A stretch of 64,000 nucleotides of DNA from Tropicimonas sp. IMCC34043 (GTDB lineage: Bacteria; Pseudomonadota; Alphaproteobacteria; Rhodobacterales; Rhodobacteraceae), in assembly GCF_003390845.1 (NCBI RefSeq), contig NZ_QMEK01000009.1, positions 1-64,000 on the forward strand, given 5' to 3'. The notes beneath the pieces are model-generated. The model made no database searches and was not told the origin of the DNA. It worked only from the letters and a program-made list of their open reading frames with translations. Positions 16,602 through 24,745 of the stretch are shown here, one piece after another. A program made the translations under genes and the position numbers. How positions within the stretch are numbered: the stretch's first letter is position 1; each line of letters begins with the position of its first letter.

Positions 16602-17812
16602 TCGACCTGGCCCAGGAGTATTCTGGCGCGACGCGCTCGGGGCGGACCGTCGCGCTCCGCTTTCCGGAGAGCGAGTATCGTGCGCGCCTTGCCAGGACCC
16701 GTACGCTAATGGTCGAACGCGGGCTCGATGCGCTTCTCGTTTTCGCGCAGGAGAGCCATTTCTACCTGACCGGTTTCGATACGGCGGGATACGTTTTCTT
16801 CCAGGTTGGCATTGTAACGGCAGACGACAGCCCGACGACAGTCCTGACGCGGACGCCCGACAAGCGGCAGGCCGAGACCAACTCGCTCTACGATGATGTG
16901 CGGATCTGGCTGAACACCGAGGATGCGAACCCGGCGGAGGATCTGCGCGGGATCTTGGCTGAAAAGGGTCTTGCGGGTGCGAAGATCGGCGTGGAATTCG
17001 CCACTTATGGCCTGACAGCCGCCAATGGACGGATGGTCGAGGCGGCGATGGTCGGGTTCTGCCAACTGGAGGATGCCTCGGACATCGTGCGTGGCCAGCG
17101 GCTGGTGAAATCCCCGCTGGAACTGGACTACACGCGCGCCGCGGGGGACCTCGCTGATGTCGCGACAATGGCCGCGATCGAGGCGGCGAAGCCCGGCGTC
17201 TACGATACCGCCCTGTCGGGAGCCGCCGTGACGGCGATGCTGTCGAAAGGGGCCGACATGCCCTCCGGCGGGCCGCTGGTCAACGTCGGCCCCCGAGCGC
17301 TCTACGGACGTGGCATCGGGGGCGCGCGGGCCATCGAACCCGACGATCAGGTACTGATCGAGCTCGCGGGCTCTGCCTGCCGGTATCACGTGGTGATCGA
17401 GCACACCGTTTCGATTGGCCGCACCGACCCGCGGCAACTTAGCCAGATGGGTGTCGCCATCGAGGCGCTGGAACGGATCAAGGAGGCCGCCGTGCCGGGC
17501 GAGCGGCTTGGTACGCTCGACGACATTCACCGCAAGGTGCTCGACGATGCCGGTTTCGCCAAGGCGCGCTACGCGGCCTGCGGCTATGCGCTTGGCTGTA
17601 CCTTCAAGCCGACATGGATGGACGTGCCTCCGATGATCTACACAGGGAACCCACTGGTTCTCGCACCCGGCATGGTCTTCTTCGTCCACATCATGATTCC
17701 GGATGGAGATACCGGTCTGGTCGCTGGCGTTGGGCAGACCTTCGCCATCGGCGAAGCGGGCAGGGGGGTAGAGACCTTCAGCGCTCTGCCACTGCAACTT
17801 TGGACCGTGTGA
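16598..17812 (+). CDS. M24 creatinase-like protein, paralogue 3
   Basis: 404 residues starting at an ATG that overlaps the M20 stop (ATGA). The creatinase N-domain shows R-G-L-D-A-L-L-V-F-A-Q-E-S and Y-L-T-G-F-D-T-A-G. In the M24 domain the Asp stretch is Q-V-L-I-E-L-A-G-S-A-C-R-Y-H, the His stretch G-Y-A-L-G-C-T-F and the last Glu is lost (G-V-G-Q-T-F-A-I), so no metal site is evident. It closely resembles paralogue 2 at the other end of the same operon, including D-V-P-P-M-I-Y-T-G-N. The pair may form a heterodimer, as M24 creatinases are dimers with shared active sites, but that is inference. Confidence 0.85.
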   Translation: MIDLAQEYSGATRSGRTVALRFPESEYRARLARTRTLMVERGLDALLVFAQESHFYLTGFDTAGYVFFQVGIVTADDSPTTVLTRTPDKRQAETNSLYDDVRIWLNTEDANPAEDLRGILAEKGLAGAKIGVEFATYGLTAANGRMVEAAMVGFCQLEDASDIVRGQRLVKSPLELDYTRAAGDLADVATMAAIEAAKPGVYDTALSGAAVTAMLSKGADMPSGGPLVNVGPRALYGRGIGGARAIEPDDQVLIELAGSACRYHVVIEHTVSIGRTDPRQLSQMGVAIEALERIKEAAVPGERLGTLDDIHRKVLDDAGFAKARYAACGYALGCTFKPTWMDVPPMIYTGNPLVLAPGMVFFVHIMIPDGDTGLVAGVGQTFAIGEAGRGVETFSALPLQLWTV

Positions 17813-17823
17813 TCGGGGTTTAC

Positions 17824-17879
17824 GCTCCCGTGATTCCCACGCCGCGTCGTTACGATGCGAATGCGTGAGACACGGGAGC
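17824..17879. terminator. Probable bidirectional terminator between operon B and the aminotransferase gene
   Basis: GCTCCCGTG (17824-17832) pairs with CACGGGAGC (17871-17879); smaller nested pairings lie inside (CACGC with GCGTG). It lies between convergent genes. There is no clear T-run, so termination strength is uncertain. Confidence 0.5.
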
Positions 17880-17898
17880 CCGCGCCTGCGACAGAGCC

Positions 17899-19116
17899 TC
17901 AGGCGCGGTATCTGTCCAGAAGCGTCGTCAAACGATCGACCGCAGCCACGGCGGCGTCGTGGTCTTGCGAGAAGTTGAGGCGAATGCTGTCGCCCGTATG
18001 AGGGCTGAACTCGGTTCCCGGCGTTACGATGACCCCGGCTTGCAGCCTCAGTGCCCGAACGAAGTCGGTAGGGTCTATGGTCAATGGAGGCAGTTGCGGG
18101 AACAGGTAGCTGCCTGCTTCCGGCATGCGCGCAGCGCAACCTCCAATTGTCCGAAAGCGAGTCAGAAGTTCATCCCGGATCGTTTGATGCTGGCGCGTCC
18201 TTTCGGTCATCCAGCCGTCGGGCTCATTGAACCATGTGTGCAGGACTGCCTGGGAATATCCGCTCGCGCGGAGCGAGACGATGGCCTGAAGCTGCTCCAT
18301 GCGGGAGATGATGGCACTCGAACCGAAAGCGACGCCGAGGCGAAAGCCGCTCAGCGATTCCGTTTTCGACGGACCCATGATCGTCACGACCTTCTCGGGA
18401 TCCACGTCCGACGCTCGCAAATGCGTGTAGCGTACGCCCTCGTAGCAGAGGCGGGAATAGAGCTGGTCCACGATCACTGTCGCCCCGTAGCGCGTGGCGA
18501 GCGCCGCGATCTGGCCGATCTCCTCCGGCGAATAGACAACTCCAGTCGGATTGTTCGGGTTGGAGAAAAGGAAGGTCTTCACGCCGGCGCGAAAGACATT
18601 CTGCAGTTCATCGAGGTCGATCCCCGCCGTCCCGGATGCCTGTTCGCCATAGCGCAGCTGAACTGGATGGATCTCGGCGCCAAGGAATACCGCGAGTTTT
18701 CGGTTGGCGAAGTAATCCGGCTGCACGATGGCAATCTTGTCGCCCGCGCCCACGGTGGCGGCAACTGCCAGGAACAGGGCTCCCTGCGTTCCGGGGGTGA
18801 CGATCAGCCCGTCGCCGGCATCGACTGTTGCTCCGGTGAATTCCGCCAGACGGACGGCAAGCGCGTCACGAATGCCCGCATCGCCCCGGTATTCCGTGTA
18901 GGCTTGCGCGCCGCCGCGTTCAAAACCGTTCACGAACGCACCAAGCGCGCCCGGTGTCGGCGCATGCGCATCGACGTCGCCATGCGAGAAATCGACCGGC
19001 CTCCCGGGAAGGGGGGGACCCTTGAGAAACGAACTGGCGTCCGCTGATGTCTGGCGGCTTTCCTGCCCCGGTGCGTTGTCCGTCGCAAGCTCTGCGAATT
19101 TCTCCAGGATCGACAT
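17899..19116 (-). CDS. PLP-dependent class I/II aminotransferase
   Basis: 405 residues with fold-type I features: the substrate strip N-P-N-N-P-T-G near 187-193, D217 (pyridine nitrogen) and Y220 in V-D-Q-L-Y, the Schiff-base lysine K251 in G-P-S-K-T-E-S, and R259 in G-F-R-L-G, with the C-terminal carboxylate Arg in S-I-R-L-N-F. This subgroup transfers amino groups from aspartate-like or aromatic amino acids. It is transcribed divergently from a LysR gene 105 bp away and lies among other amino acid genes, so it probably deaminates a product of the pathway. The precise donor is not predictable. Confidence 0.9.
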   Translation of the reverse strand: MSILEKFAELATDNAPGQESRQTSADASSFLKGPPLPGRPVDFSHGDVDAHAPTPGALGAFVNGFERGGAQAYTEYRGDAGIRDALAVRLAEFTGATVDAGDGLIVTPGTQGALFLAVAATVGAGDKIAIVQPDYFANRKLAVFLGAEIHPVQLRYGEQASGTAGIDLDELQNVFRAGVKTFLFSNPNNPTGVVYSPEEIGQIAALATRYGATVIVDQLYSRLCYEGVRYTHLRASDVDPEKVVTIMGPSKTESLSGFRLGVAFGSSAIISRMEQLQAIVSLRASGYSQAVLHTWFNEPDGWMTERTRQHQTIRDELLTRFRTIGGCAARMPEAGSYLFPQLPPLTIDPTDFVRALRLQAGVIVTPGTEFSPHTGDSIRLNFSQDHDAAVAAVDRLTTLLDRYRA

Positions 19117-19221
19117 GTTTTTCCCGTCCTTTGTCCCGACTGTCTCGACAACGGTCCTAGAACTGCTGAACCCAAAAAAAAACTGTTTTTATGCTTCTTC
19201 AGACAGTAGAGAATCTATCTT

Positions 19222-20106
19222 ATGGAGATCCGGAATCTCGAAACATTCCTGGAAGTCGTCGAGCGTGGCTCGGTCGCCGAGGCTGCCCGAAGGATGAACC
19301 TGACACCGGCCGCGCTCTCGCAGCGTCTGCTCGTTCTGGAACAGGAGTTGGGCCAAACGCTCGTGACGCGTGTCGGGCGCACGATGCAGCCAACCGAGGA
19401 AGGCCTCGCCATGCTTGCCGCTGCGCGCAGGGTCGTTTCCGGTGCGCGGGACCTTCGCGCTATCGCCGCCAATGGGGAACCAGCGGGACAACTTCGGCTG
19501 GGCGCCATCGCGACTTCAGTCACCGGCCTGCTGCCGGAGGTGATCGTCAACCTGAGCCAGGCGCATCCGTCCATCGAATACTTTGTTCAGCCCGGTTCTT
19601 CTGCGGATCTCTACCAATTCGTCATGGACGGCGATCTCGATGCTGCGATCATCGTCCGGCCCAACTTTGCGCTGCATAAGTCGTTGCACTGGCAGCGGCT
19701 GCGTACCGAACCGCTCGTCTTCCTTTCTCCCGAAGAGAGCGCTCCGGCGGACCCGCACGACCTGATGCGCGCAAAGCCTTTCATTCGGTATGATCGAAAT
19801 TCGTGGGGTGGGAGGATCATTGACCGTTACCTGCGCGCGCATGGCCTGGTCGTTAAGGAGTTCCTGGAACTCGACGGTCTCGAAGCGATTGCGGCCATGG
19901 TCAACCGTGGTGTGGGCGTCGCGCTCGTGCCGGATTGGATGCCGCCGTGGCCGGCGGGATTGCGTCTGCGCAAGACCATTGTGTCGGTCAGCGACAGTCG
20001 GGAAATTGGCGTTGTCTGGCGATCTGCTGGTGCCCGGAATGCCGCTGTCGGTGTATTCGTCGAAGCCTGCACGGCAGTAGTTGCTGATGCGACCTCACGC
20101 CTCTAG
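19222..20106 (+). CDS. LysR-family transcriptional regulator
   Basis: 294 residues. The N-terminal helix-turn-helix is M-E-I-R-N-L-E-T-F-L-E-V-V-E-R-G-S-V-A-E then A-A-R-R-M-N-L-T-P-A-A-L-S-Q-R-L, and the co-inducer domain follows from about residue 90. It faces away from the aminotransferase gene, with a 105-bp A/T-rich gap (a run of nine A, then CTGTTTTTATGC) likely to hold the shared promoters. It probably regulates the aminotransferase and perhaps the aspartate dehydrogenase downstream. Confidence 0.9.
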   Translation: MEIRNLETFLEVVERGSVAEAARRMNLTPAALSQRLLVLEQELGQTLVTRVGRTMQPTEEGLAMLAAARRVVSGARDLRAIAANGEPAGQLRLGAIATSVTGLLPEVIVNLSQAHPSIEYFVQPGSSADLYQFVMDGDLDAAIIVRPNFALHKSLHWQRLRTEPLVFLSPEESAPADPHDLMRAKPFIRYDRNSWGGRIIDRYLRAHGLVVKEFLELDGLEAIAAMVNRGVGVALVPDWMPPWPAGLRLRKTIVSVSDSREIGVVWRSAGARNAAVGVFVEACTAVVADATSRL

Positions 20107-20180
20107 GAACGTGTCTGTGTTGACCATTTCGCAGTGAGAACAAACCGCCTCAGCGCGGATGAAGATACAAGGGGGCAATC

Positions 20181-20993
20181 ATGAGTGCGGATCTGAAAGT
20201 CGGCATCGCCGGGCTTGGCGCAATTGGCCTGCCGGTGGCGCGTTGGCTCGACGCGGGAGTGCCCGGGCTCAGGCTCGCTGTCGTTTCTTCCTCCTCGATC
20301 GACAAGGCGCGGTCGCTGACGGAAAGTTTCACCAATCCACCCGAGGTCGTTGCGCTCGAGGAATTGCCCCGTCACGCAGACGTCGTGATCGAGGCACTGC
20401 CGCCGGATCGTTTCCGATCATTGGCAGTTCCGGCGATCGAGGCCGGGTCCACACTTGTCGTGGTCTCGCTCACGCAACTCCTTGCGAACATGGATCTCGT
20501 AGACCGGGCGCGTCAGACAGGCGGCCGGATCATCGCCGCCACCGGCGCCATCGCGGGACTGGACGCGGTCCGCGCCGCTGCGAAGAGCAACCTCATCCGC
20601 GCCGTGATGCGCACCCGAAAGCCTCCGGCGAGCCTCGCGGGGGCAGCATTTGTCCGGGAAGCGAATATCGATCTTTCGGAATTGACCGAACCGCTTTGCC
20701 TTTATAGCGGAACCGTCACTGAAGCGGCGCAGAAATTCCCGGCAAATGTGAACGTTGCGGTCGCCCTATCGCTGGCCGGATGGGGGCCTGAACGCACGGA
20801 TTACGAAGTCTGGGCCGATCCGGGCATTGACCGCAACACCCACGGCATCCTGATCGAAACGGATGCGATAAAGCTGGAGATTTCCGTCGCCAATGTGCCG
20901 AGTTCAGAGAACCCGGCGACTGGCAGGATTACACCGCTTTCCGTGATGGCTGCGCTCGAGCGTCTGGTGTCGCCTCTTACAGTCGGCTCCTGA
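20181..20993 (+). CDS. nadX: L-aspartate dehydrogenase
   Basis: 270 residues of the aspartate dehydrogenase family. The Rossmann start is V-G-I-A-G-L-G-A-I-G (7-16). The catalytic domain carries F-P-A-N-V-N-V-A-V-A-L-S-L-A-G (186-200) and the conserved His in N-T-H221-G, both diagnostic. The enzyme interconverts L-aspartate and iminoaspartate/oxaloacetate plus ammonia using NAD(P). In NAD synthesis it would sit near nadA/nadC, which are absent here, so a catabolic role within the island is more likely. It follows the LysR gene by 74 bp. The symbol reflects family membership, not proven pathway. Confidence 0.88.
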   Translation: MSADLKVGIAGLGAIGLPVARWLDAGVPGLRLAVVSSSSIDKARSLTESFTNPPEVVALEELPRHADVVIEALPPDRFRSLAVPAIEAGSTLVVVSLTQLLANMDLVDRARQTGGRIIAATGAIAGLDAVRAAAKSNLIRAVMRTRKPPASLAGAAFVREANIDLSELTEPLCLYSGTVTEAAQKFPANVNVAVALSLAGWGPERTDYEVWADPGIDRNTHGILIETDAIKLEISVANVPSSENPATGRITPLSVMAALERLVSPLTVGS

Positions 20994-20999
20994 GTCAAG

Positions 21000-21027
21000 G
21001 GCCGCCCCGACGTGAGCGGGGGCGGCC
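21000..21027. terminator. GC-rich hairpin between convergent aspartate dehydrogenase and SDR genes
   Basis: GGCCGCCCC (21000-21008) and GGGGCGGCC (21019-21027) form a perfect 9-bp stem with a 10-nt loop in the short gap between convergent genes. It could act for both strands. Flanking T-runs are weak. Confidence 0.6.
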
Positions 21028-21069
21028 GCATTCTTCATCGACTGTGGGCATGCGTTCATGCCCTGCCTG

Positions 21070-21855
21070 CTATAGGCTGCGGACCAGTCCGCCATCGACC
21101 CGAAGGCTGGTGCCGGTGATGTAGCCTGCTTTGCTGGAGCAAAGGAAGGCCGCGGCATCAGCGAATTCCTGTGGATCGCCGTAACGCCCGGCCGGGATCG
21201 TCGCCAGTGAGGCCGCGGCGACTTGCTGCGGTGTCTTTCCGGTCCGCTTTGCCGCCGCAAGGTCGAGTTGATCCACTCGGGCGGTATGAATGCGACCGGG
21301 GATCAGGCCGTTGACGGTAACGCCGTCGCCTGCGACTTCGGCCGAAAGCGTCTTCATCCATCCGACCAACGACAGGCGAAGCGTGTTGGAGAGCCCGAGG
21401 TTCGGTATCGGCTGTACGACTCCAGAAGAAAGAAGCGTCAGGATACGCCCCCATTTCCGTTCGCGCATGCCGGCCAGGAGAGCCGTGGCAATACGGATTG
21501 GCGATTCGACCATCGGACGCACCAGTGAAACGAGATCGTCCGTTTCGAGCTGTGCCATCGGCCCAGGCTTTGGCCCGCCGCCGTTCAGGACAACGATATC
21601 AACCTGATGATCCGCTTTCAGCGCGATGATCGCCCGGTCCACGGAAGCTGCATCCGCGAGGTCGACAGGCATCGCGGTAAGGTTGCCGTCGCTCTGCGGC
21701 TGCAGGCGGGCAACCGTTGCCTCAAGAGCATCGCTATTGCGCGCAGCCAGGATGACATTCGCGCCCTCTCTCGCAAGGGTTTCGGCGATTGCTTCGCCCA
21801 GCCCACTGGAGGCGCCGAGAACGAAAGCTGTTCGCCCTTTCAGTCCAAGATCCAT
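21070..21855 (-). CDS. Atypical short-chain dehydrogenase/reductase
   Basis: 261 residues with a clear NAD(P) site (G-A-S-S-G-L-G-E, 14-21) and the N-G-G-G structural motif. The canonical catalytic Y-x-x-x-K is not visible: where it is expected, after L-S-S-G-V-V-Q-P-I-P, the sequence reads G-L-S-N-T-L-R-L-S. A known atypical SDR subgroup shares this L-S-N-x-L-R pattern. It ends with the usual C-terminus, I-T-G-T-S-L-R-V-D-G-G. It is 21 bp downstream of the DapA-like gene in the same minus-strand operon, so it may reduce or bind the aldol product. Activity cannot be assumed. Confidence 0.85.
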   Translation of the reverse strand: MDLGLKGRTAFVLGASSGLGEAIAETLAREGANVILAARNSDALEATVARLQPQSDGNLTAMPVDLADAASVDRAIIALKADHQVDIVVLNGGGPKPGPMAQLETDDLVSLVRPMVESPIRIATALLAGMRERKWGRILTLLSSGVVQPIPNLGLSNTLRLSLVGWMKTLSAEVAGDGVTVNGLIPGRIHTARVDQLDLAAAKRTGKTPQQVAAASLATIPAGRYGDPQEFADAAAFLCSSKAGYITGTSLRVDGGLVRSL

Positions 21856-21876
21856 TTTCTTCTACCTTTCCGTAGG

Positions 21877-22824
21877 TTAGGCGGCCAGCTTGGCTTCGAG
21901 GCGACGCATCAGGCGATCGATCTCTGCAGCGTCGATGGATGAGAGGCGTGGGCCGGGCGCGCGAGCGCCGGCATGGGCGATGGCCCCACGCTTCATCAGG
22001 ATGTATTTACGGATCGCGAGGCCGAGGCCGATCTGTTGCTCGTGCCGAAGGATCGGGATGTAGCGGTCGAAGAGATCTTCAGCGGCGTCCGGATTACCTT
22101 GTTGATGCATCGCCACGGTCTGAACAAGTGCTTCCGGATACGCAAAACCTGTCATGGCTCCGTCCGCTCCACGCTGAAGTTCTTGTGGAAGGTAGAGGCC
22201 GCCATTTCCGCAAAGAATCGAAAGGCGTGGCGTCTCCCGTTCGGCCTCGTCCTGACGAAGCCGCGTAAGCTTCGGCATCCCTGGCCAGTCCTCATGTTTC
22301 AGCATAACGATTTGGGTCAGATCCTCGGTCAGTTTTCGGATCAATGCGGGAGAAACCGGAACGCCAGTTGACAGGGGGAAATCCTGGAAGACGACAGGAA
22401 CGTTCGTTCCGATCTGGTCGCAGACGGCATGGAAATAGCCTTCCACGCGATCCTCCCGCGCAGGACCGCGGGTTGGCGCGATCATAACGCCCGCGGCACC
22501 CTTGTCCATGGCGTAGGAGGTGAGTGCGGACAGGCCAGTCAATCCAGGGTTGGAAACGCCGACGACGACCGGGAGGTCGCCCGTGTGTGCGAGAACCGTG
22601 TCGATCACACCGCGCTGTTCATCGGCATCGAGCTTGTCGGCTTCGCCCATCATGCCGAGAATGGTCATGCCAGTGACTCCGTGCCCGATATAAAAGGCGA
22701 CGAGGCGAGCCAGGCTGTCGTGGTCCACTGTGCCATCTTCTTTGAACGGCGTTGCGCAAATGACGAAAACGCCGTTGGTCTGTCTATCGATTGGCCGTGA
22801 CAAGGCTGATCTCCTGTTGGTCAT
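21877..22824 (-). CDS. DapA/NAL-family aldolase (dihydrodipicolinate synthase-like)
   Basis: 315 residues of the class I (Schiff base) aldolase family that also includes N-acetylneuraminate lyase and KDG/hydroxyproline aldolases. Early motifs V-I-C-A-T-P-F and G-V-T-G-M-T-I-L-G-M-M-G-E are present (usually G-T-T-G-E, here altered), and the Schiff-base Lys is in I-V-M-L-K-H-E. It is not likely to be the housekeeping DapA, because the G-T-T-G-E motif is changed and the context is catabolic. I chose the ATG at 22824 over a TTG at 22857. It diverges from the TRAP operon, with the shared operator at 23001 in the gap. Confidence 0.85.
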   Translation of the reverse strand: MTNRRSALSRPIDRQTNGVFVICATPFKEDGTVDHDSLARLVAFYIGHGVTGMTILGMMGEADKLDADEQRGVIDTVLAHTGDLPVVVGVSNPGLTGLSALTSYAMDKGAAGVMIAPTRGPAREDRVEGYFHAVCDQIGTNVPVVFQDFPLSTGVPVSPALIRKLTEDLTQIVMLKHEDWPGMPKLTRLRQDEAERETPRLSILCGNGGLYLPQELQRGADGAMTGFAYPEALVQTVAMHQQGNPDAAEDLFDRYIPILRHEQQIGLGLAIRKYILMKRGAIAHAGARAPGPRLSSIDAAEIDRLMRRLEAKLAA

Positions 22825-23064
22825 GAGCTGATTCCGCTTCGGTGCCGCCGCTCTCAATTGGCGTTCCCGCGATGCCCGCTCCGATTTCTCTCAAATGGCG
22901 CCTGCCGAGTGTGCCAAGCCCGGTATTTTGTGCATAAAAAATGTGCAAAGTGATGGACGGACCGCAAATTTCTCGGCTAAGCTTACATATGGGATACTGT
23001 TGGTATACTGAAAATGCAAGCGACAACGGGCTTCCAAAGCACACCAACCAGAAAGAGATCTGCG
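22825..23064. promoter_or_regulatory. Divergent promoter region with operator TGGTATACTGAAA at 23001-23013
   Basis: The region separates the dapA-like/SDR operon from the TRAP operon. It contains the same 13 bases found at 9026 and 32801, 52 bp before the TRAP binding-protein start. A related half copy, GGATACTG at 22992-22999, sits directly beside it and could be a second contact site for the regulator. Confidence 0.75.
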
Positions 23065-24054
23065 ATGAAACAGAACTTGAAATTTGCAGCGGCGACGGCG
23101 GTCGCGTTCGCCATCGGAGCGACCGCGGTGTCGGCCCAGGTCAGCTGGGACATGTCTGTTGTCTGGCCAGAAGGCAATTTCCACACCAAGAACGCGATCC
23201 AATTTGCTGAAAAGGTGCGCGAGGTGACGGATGGCGAGGTGAACATCACCGTGCATTCCGGCGGTGCGCTTGGCATCAAGGGGCCCGAGGGTATGGCGGC
23301 CGTGCGCGACGGTTTGGTTCCGATCGCCGATATCCTGATGAGCCAGCAGGTCGGTGAGAACCCGGCCTTCGGCGTCGAGACGCTGCCGTATCTCGCGCCG
23401 ACGCTTCCCGATCTTGCGCTTCTGCACAAGTTCTATCGCCCGATGATCGAATCCATCGCCGAGGAGATGAACCAGAAGCTGCTCTACATGGTGCCATGGC
23501 CGGGACAGGCTGTCTATTCGCCAAACAAGATCGAGACCCTTGCCGACCTTGATGGTCTGACGATCCGTGTGGTCGATGCCAATGGCAACGCCTTCTTCGA
23601 CGCTCTTTCCGCTGCTCCGCTGCAAATGCCCTGGGGCGAGGTGGTGCCTTCGCTGGCGGCCGGCACGATCAAGGCTGTGACAACCTCGTCTTCCTCTGGT
23701 GTGGACGGTGCCTTCTGGGAGTTCATGGACAACATTAGCACCTTCAACTGGCAGGCTTCTTCCAACATCGTGACCGTGAACCTGGACGCTTGGAACGCAC
23801 TGTCCCCGGAAGATCAGATGGCAATCGAGAATGCCGCGGCCTCCCTCGAGGGGCAGTTCTGGCTGAATTCCGCCAATGAGGATTCGGCCAAGATCGCCAC
23901 GCTGGAAGAGAATGGCATGACCGTTTCCGTGCCCTCGCCGGAACTCAAGGCAGAACTGATCGAAAAGGCCATGCCGCTTTGGGAAGCGTTCAAGGAACGT
24001 GTTCCGGAAACTGCGCCGGTCATCGACTCCTACCTCGCGGTACGCGGCAAGTGA
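23065..24054 (+). CDS. TRAP transporter solute-binding protein (DctP family), copy 1
   Basis: 329 residues. The signal peptide is M-K-Q-N-L-K-F-A-A-A-T-A-V-A-F-A-I-G with cleavage near V-S-A-Q. The mature protein has the DctP pattern: F-H-T-K-N-A-I-Q-F-A-E-K-V, T-D-G-E-V-N-I-T-V-H-S-G-G, and L-D-G-L-T-I-R-V-V with the carboxylate-binding Arg. The ligand is probably an organic acid or amino acid derivative. It is followed by small and large TRAP permeases in one operon under the shared operator. The start is preceded by GAAAGAGAT. Confidence 0.92.
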   Translation: MKQNLKFAAATAVAFAIGATAVSAQVSWDMSVVWPEGNFHTKNAIQFAEKVREVTDGEVNITVHSGGALGIKGPEGMAAVRDGLVPIADILMSQQVGENPAFGVETLPYLAPTLPDLALLHKFYRPMIESIAEEMNQKLLYMVPWPGQAVYSPNKIETLADLDGLTIRVVDANGNAFFDALSAAPLQMPWGEVVPSLAAGTIKAVTTSSSSGVDGAFWEFMDNISTFNWQASSNIVTVNLDAWNALSPEDQMAIENAAASLEGQFWLNSANEDSAKIATLEENGMTVSVPSPELKAELIEKAMPLWEAFKERVPETAPVIDSYLAVRGK

Positions 24055-24163
24055 GTGTTCGTGGTGCGTGAGAGTTGGTCGTCACGCACCAATCCCGACC
24101 GGCATCGCACAGCTTCCTTTTTCTCCCGGGGACGCGGTGCCGGTCATCTCCAAGGAGACGGCA

Positions 24164-24703
24164 ATGGTCAAAGTGAACGAAGAATACGGCCCCTACCAGC
24201 GCCTGATCGCGGCAATCGACAGGTTGTCGGCCTTTGGAAACTACGTCGCTGGCCTGTCGTTGCTGGCGATATTGGTGATGATGTCTGGCGAGGTCCTGTC
24301 GCGAAATATCCTCGGGGTGTCGCTTGCCTTTTCATGGGAGTTCTCGGCCTATGCCATGGGGGCTGCCTTCATGCTGGCATCTGCCGGAGCAATGCGCGCG
24401 GGCGCCCATGTTCGGGTGACCGCAGTTCTCGAGGCGGTGCCCACGCCGGTCGCGCGACTTTTGGAATTCGCTGCCTGCATTGCCGGCGGGCTGGCTTGCC
24501 TGGCTCTGGCCTGGTCACTGTGCGAAATGACCTGGCTTTCCTTCCAGCGCGGCTCGACATCTTCGACAGTTATGCGCACGCCACTTGTCTGGCCTCAAGG
24601 CGTCGCTGCGTTCGGAGCTATTGTGCTCGTGTTGCAATGTCTCGCGCAATTCCTGCGACTGCTCCGCGGCGAAAGAATTGCCGTCGGCGTGGCGCTTGAA
24701 TGA
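24164..24703 (+). CDS. TRAP transporter small permease (DctQ family), copy 1
   Basis: 179 residues, four predicted membrane helices (about 30-50, 65-85, 105-125, 145-165). The S-R-N-I-L-G-V-S-L-A-F-S-W-E-F and M-R-A-G-A-H-V-R-V motifs are typical of DctQ. The ATG at 24164 has a strong AAGGAGA 6 bp upstream; a longer frame from 23999 overlaps the binding-protein gene and is rejected. Confidence 0.9.
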   Translation: MVKVNEEYGPYQRLIAAIDRLSAFGNYVAGLSLLAILVMMSGEVLSRNILGVSLAFSWEFSAYAMGAAFMLASAGAMRAGAHVRVTAVLEAVPTPVARLLEFAACIAGGLACLALAWSLCEMTWLSFQRGSTSSTVMRTPLVWPQGVAAFGAIVLVLQCLAQFLRLLRGERIAVGVALE

Positions 24704-24745
24704 TTGCCGGTCAAACCCGGCAATCAAAGCAATGAAAGACAATAG

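Noticed and set aside
15339-17168. Minus-strand open frame of about 600 codons
   Set aside because: It is antisense to the M20 and M24-3 genes; the translation shows no family and the plus-strand genes are clear.
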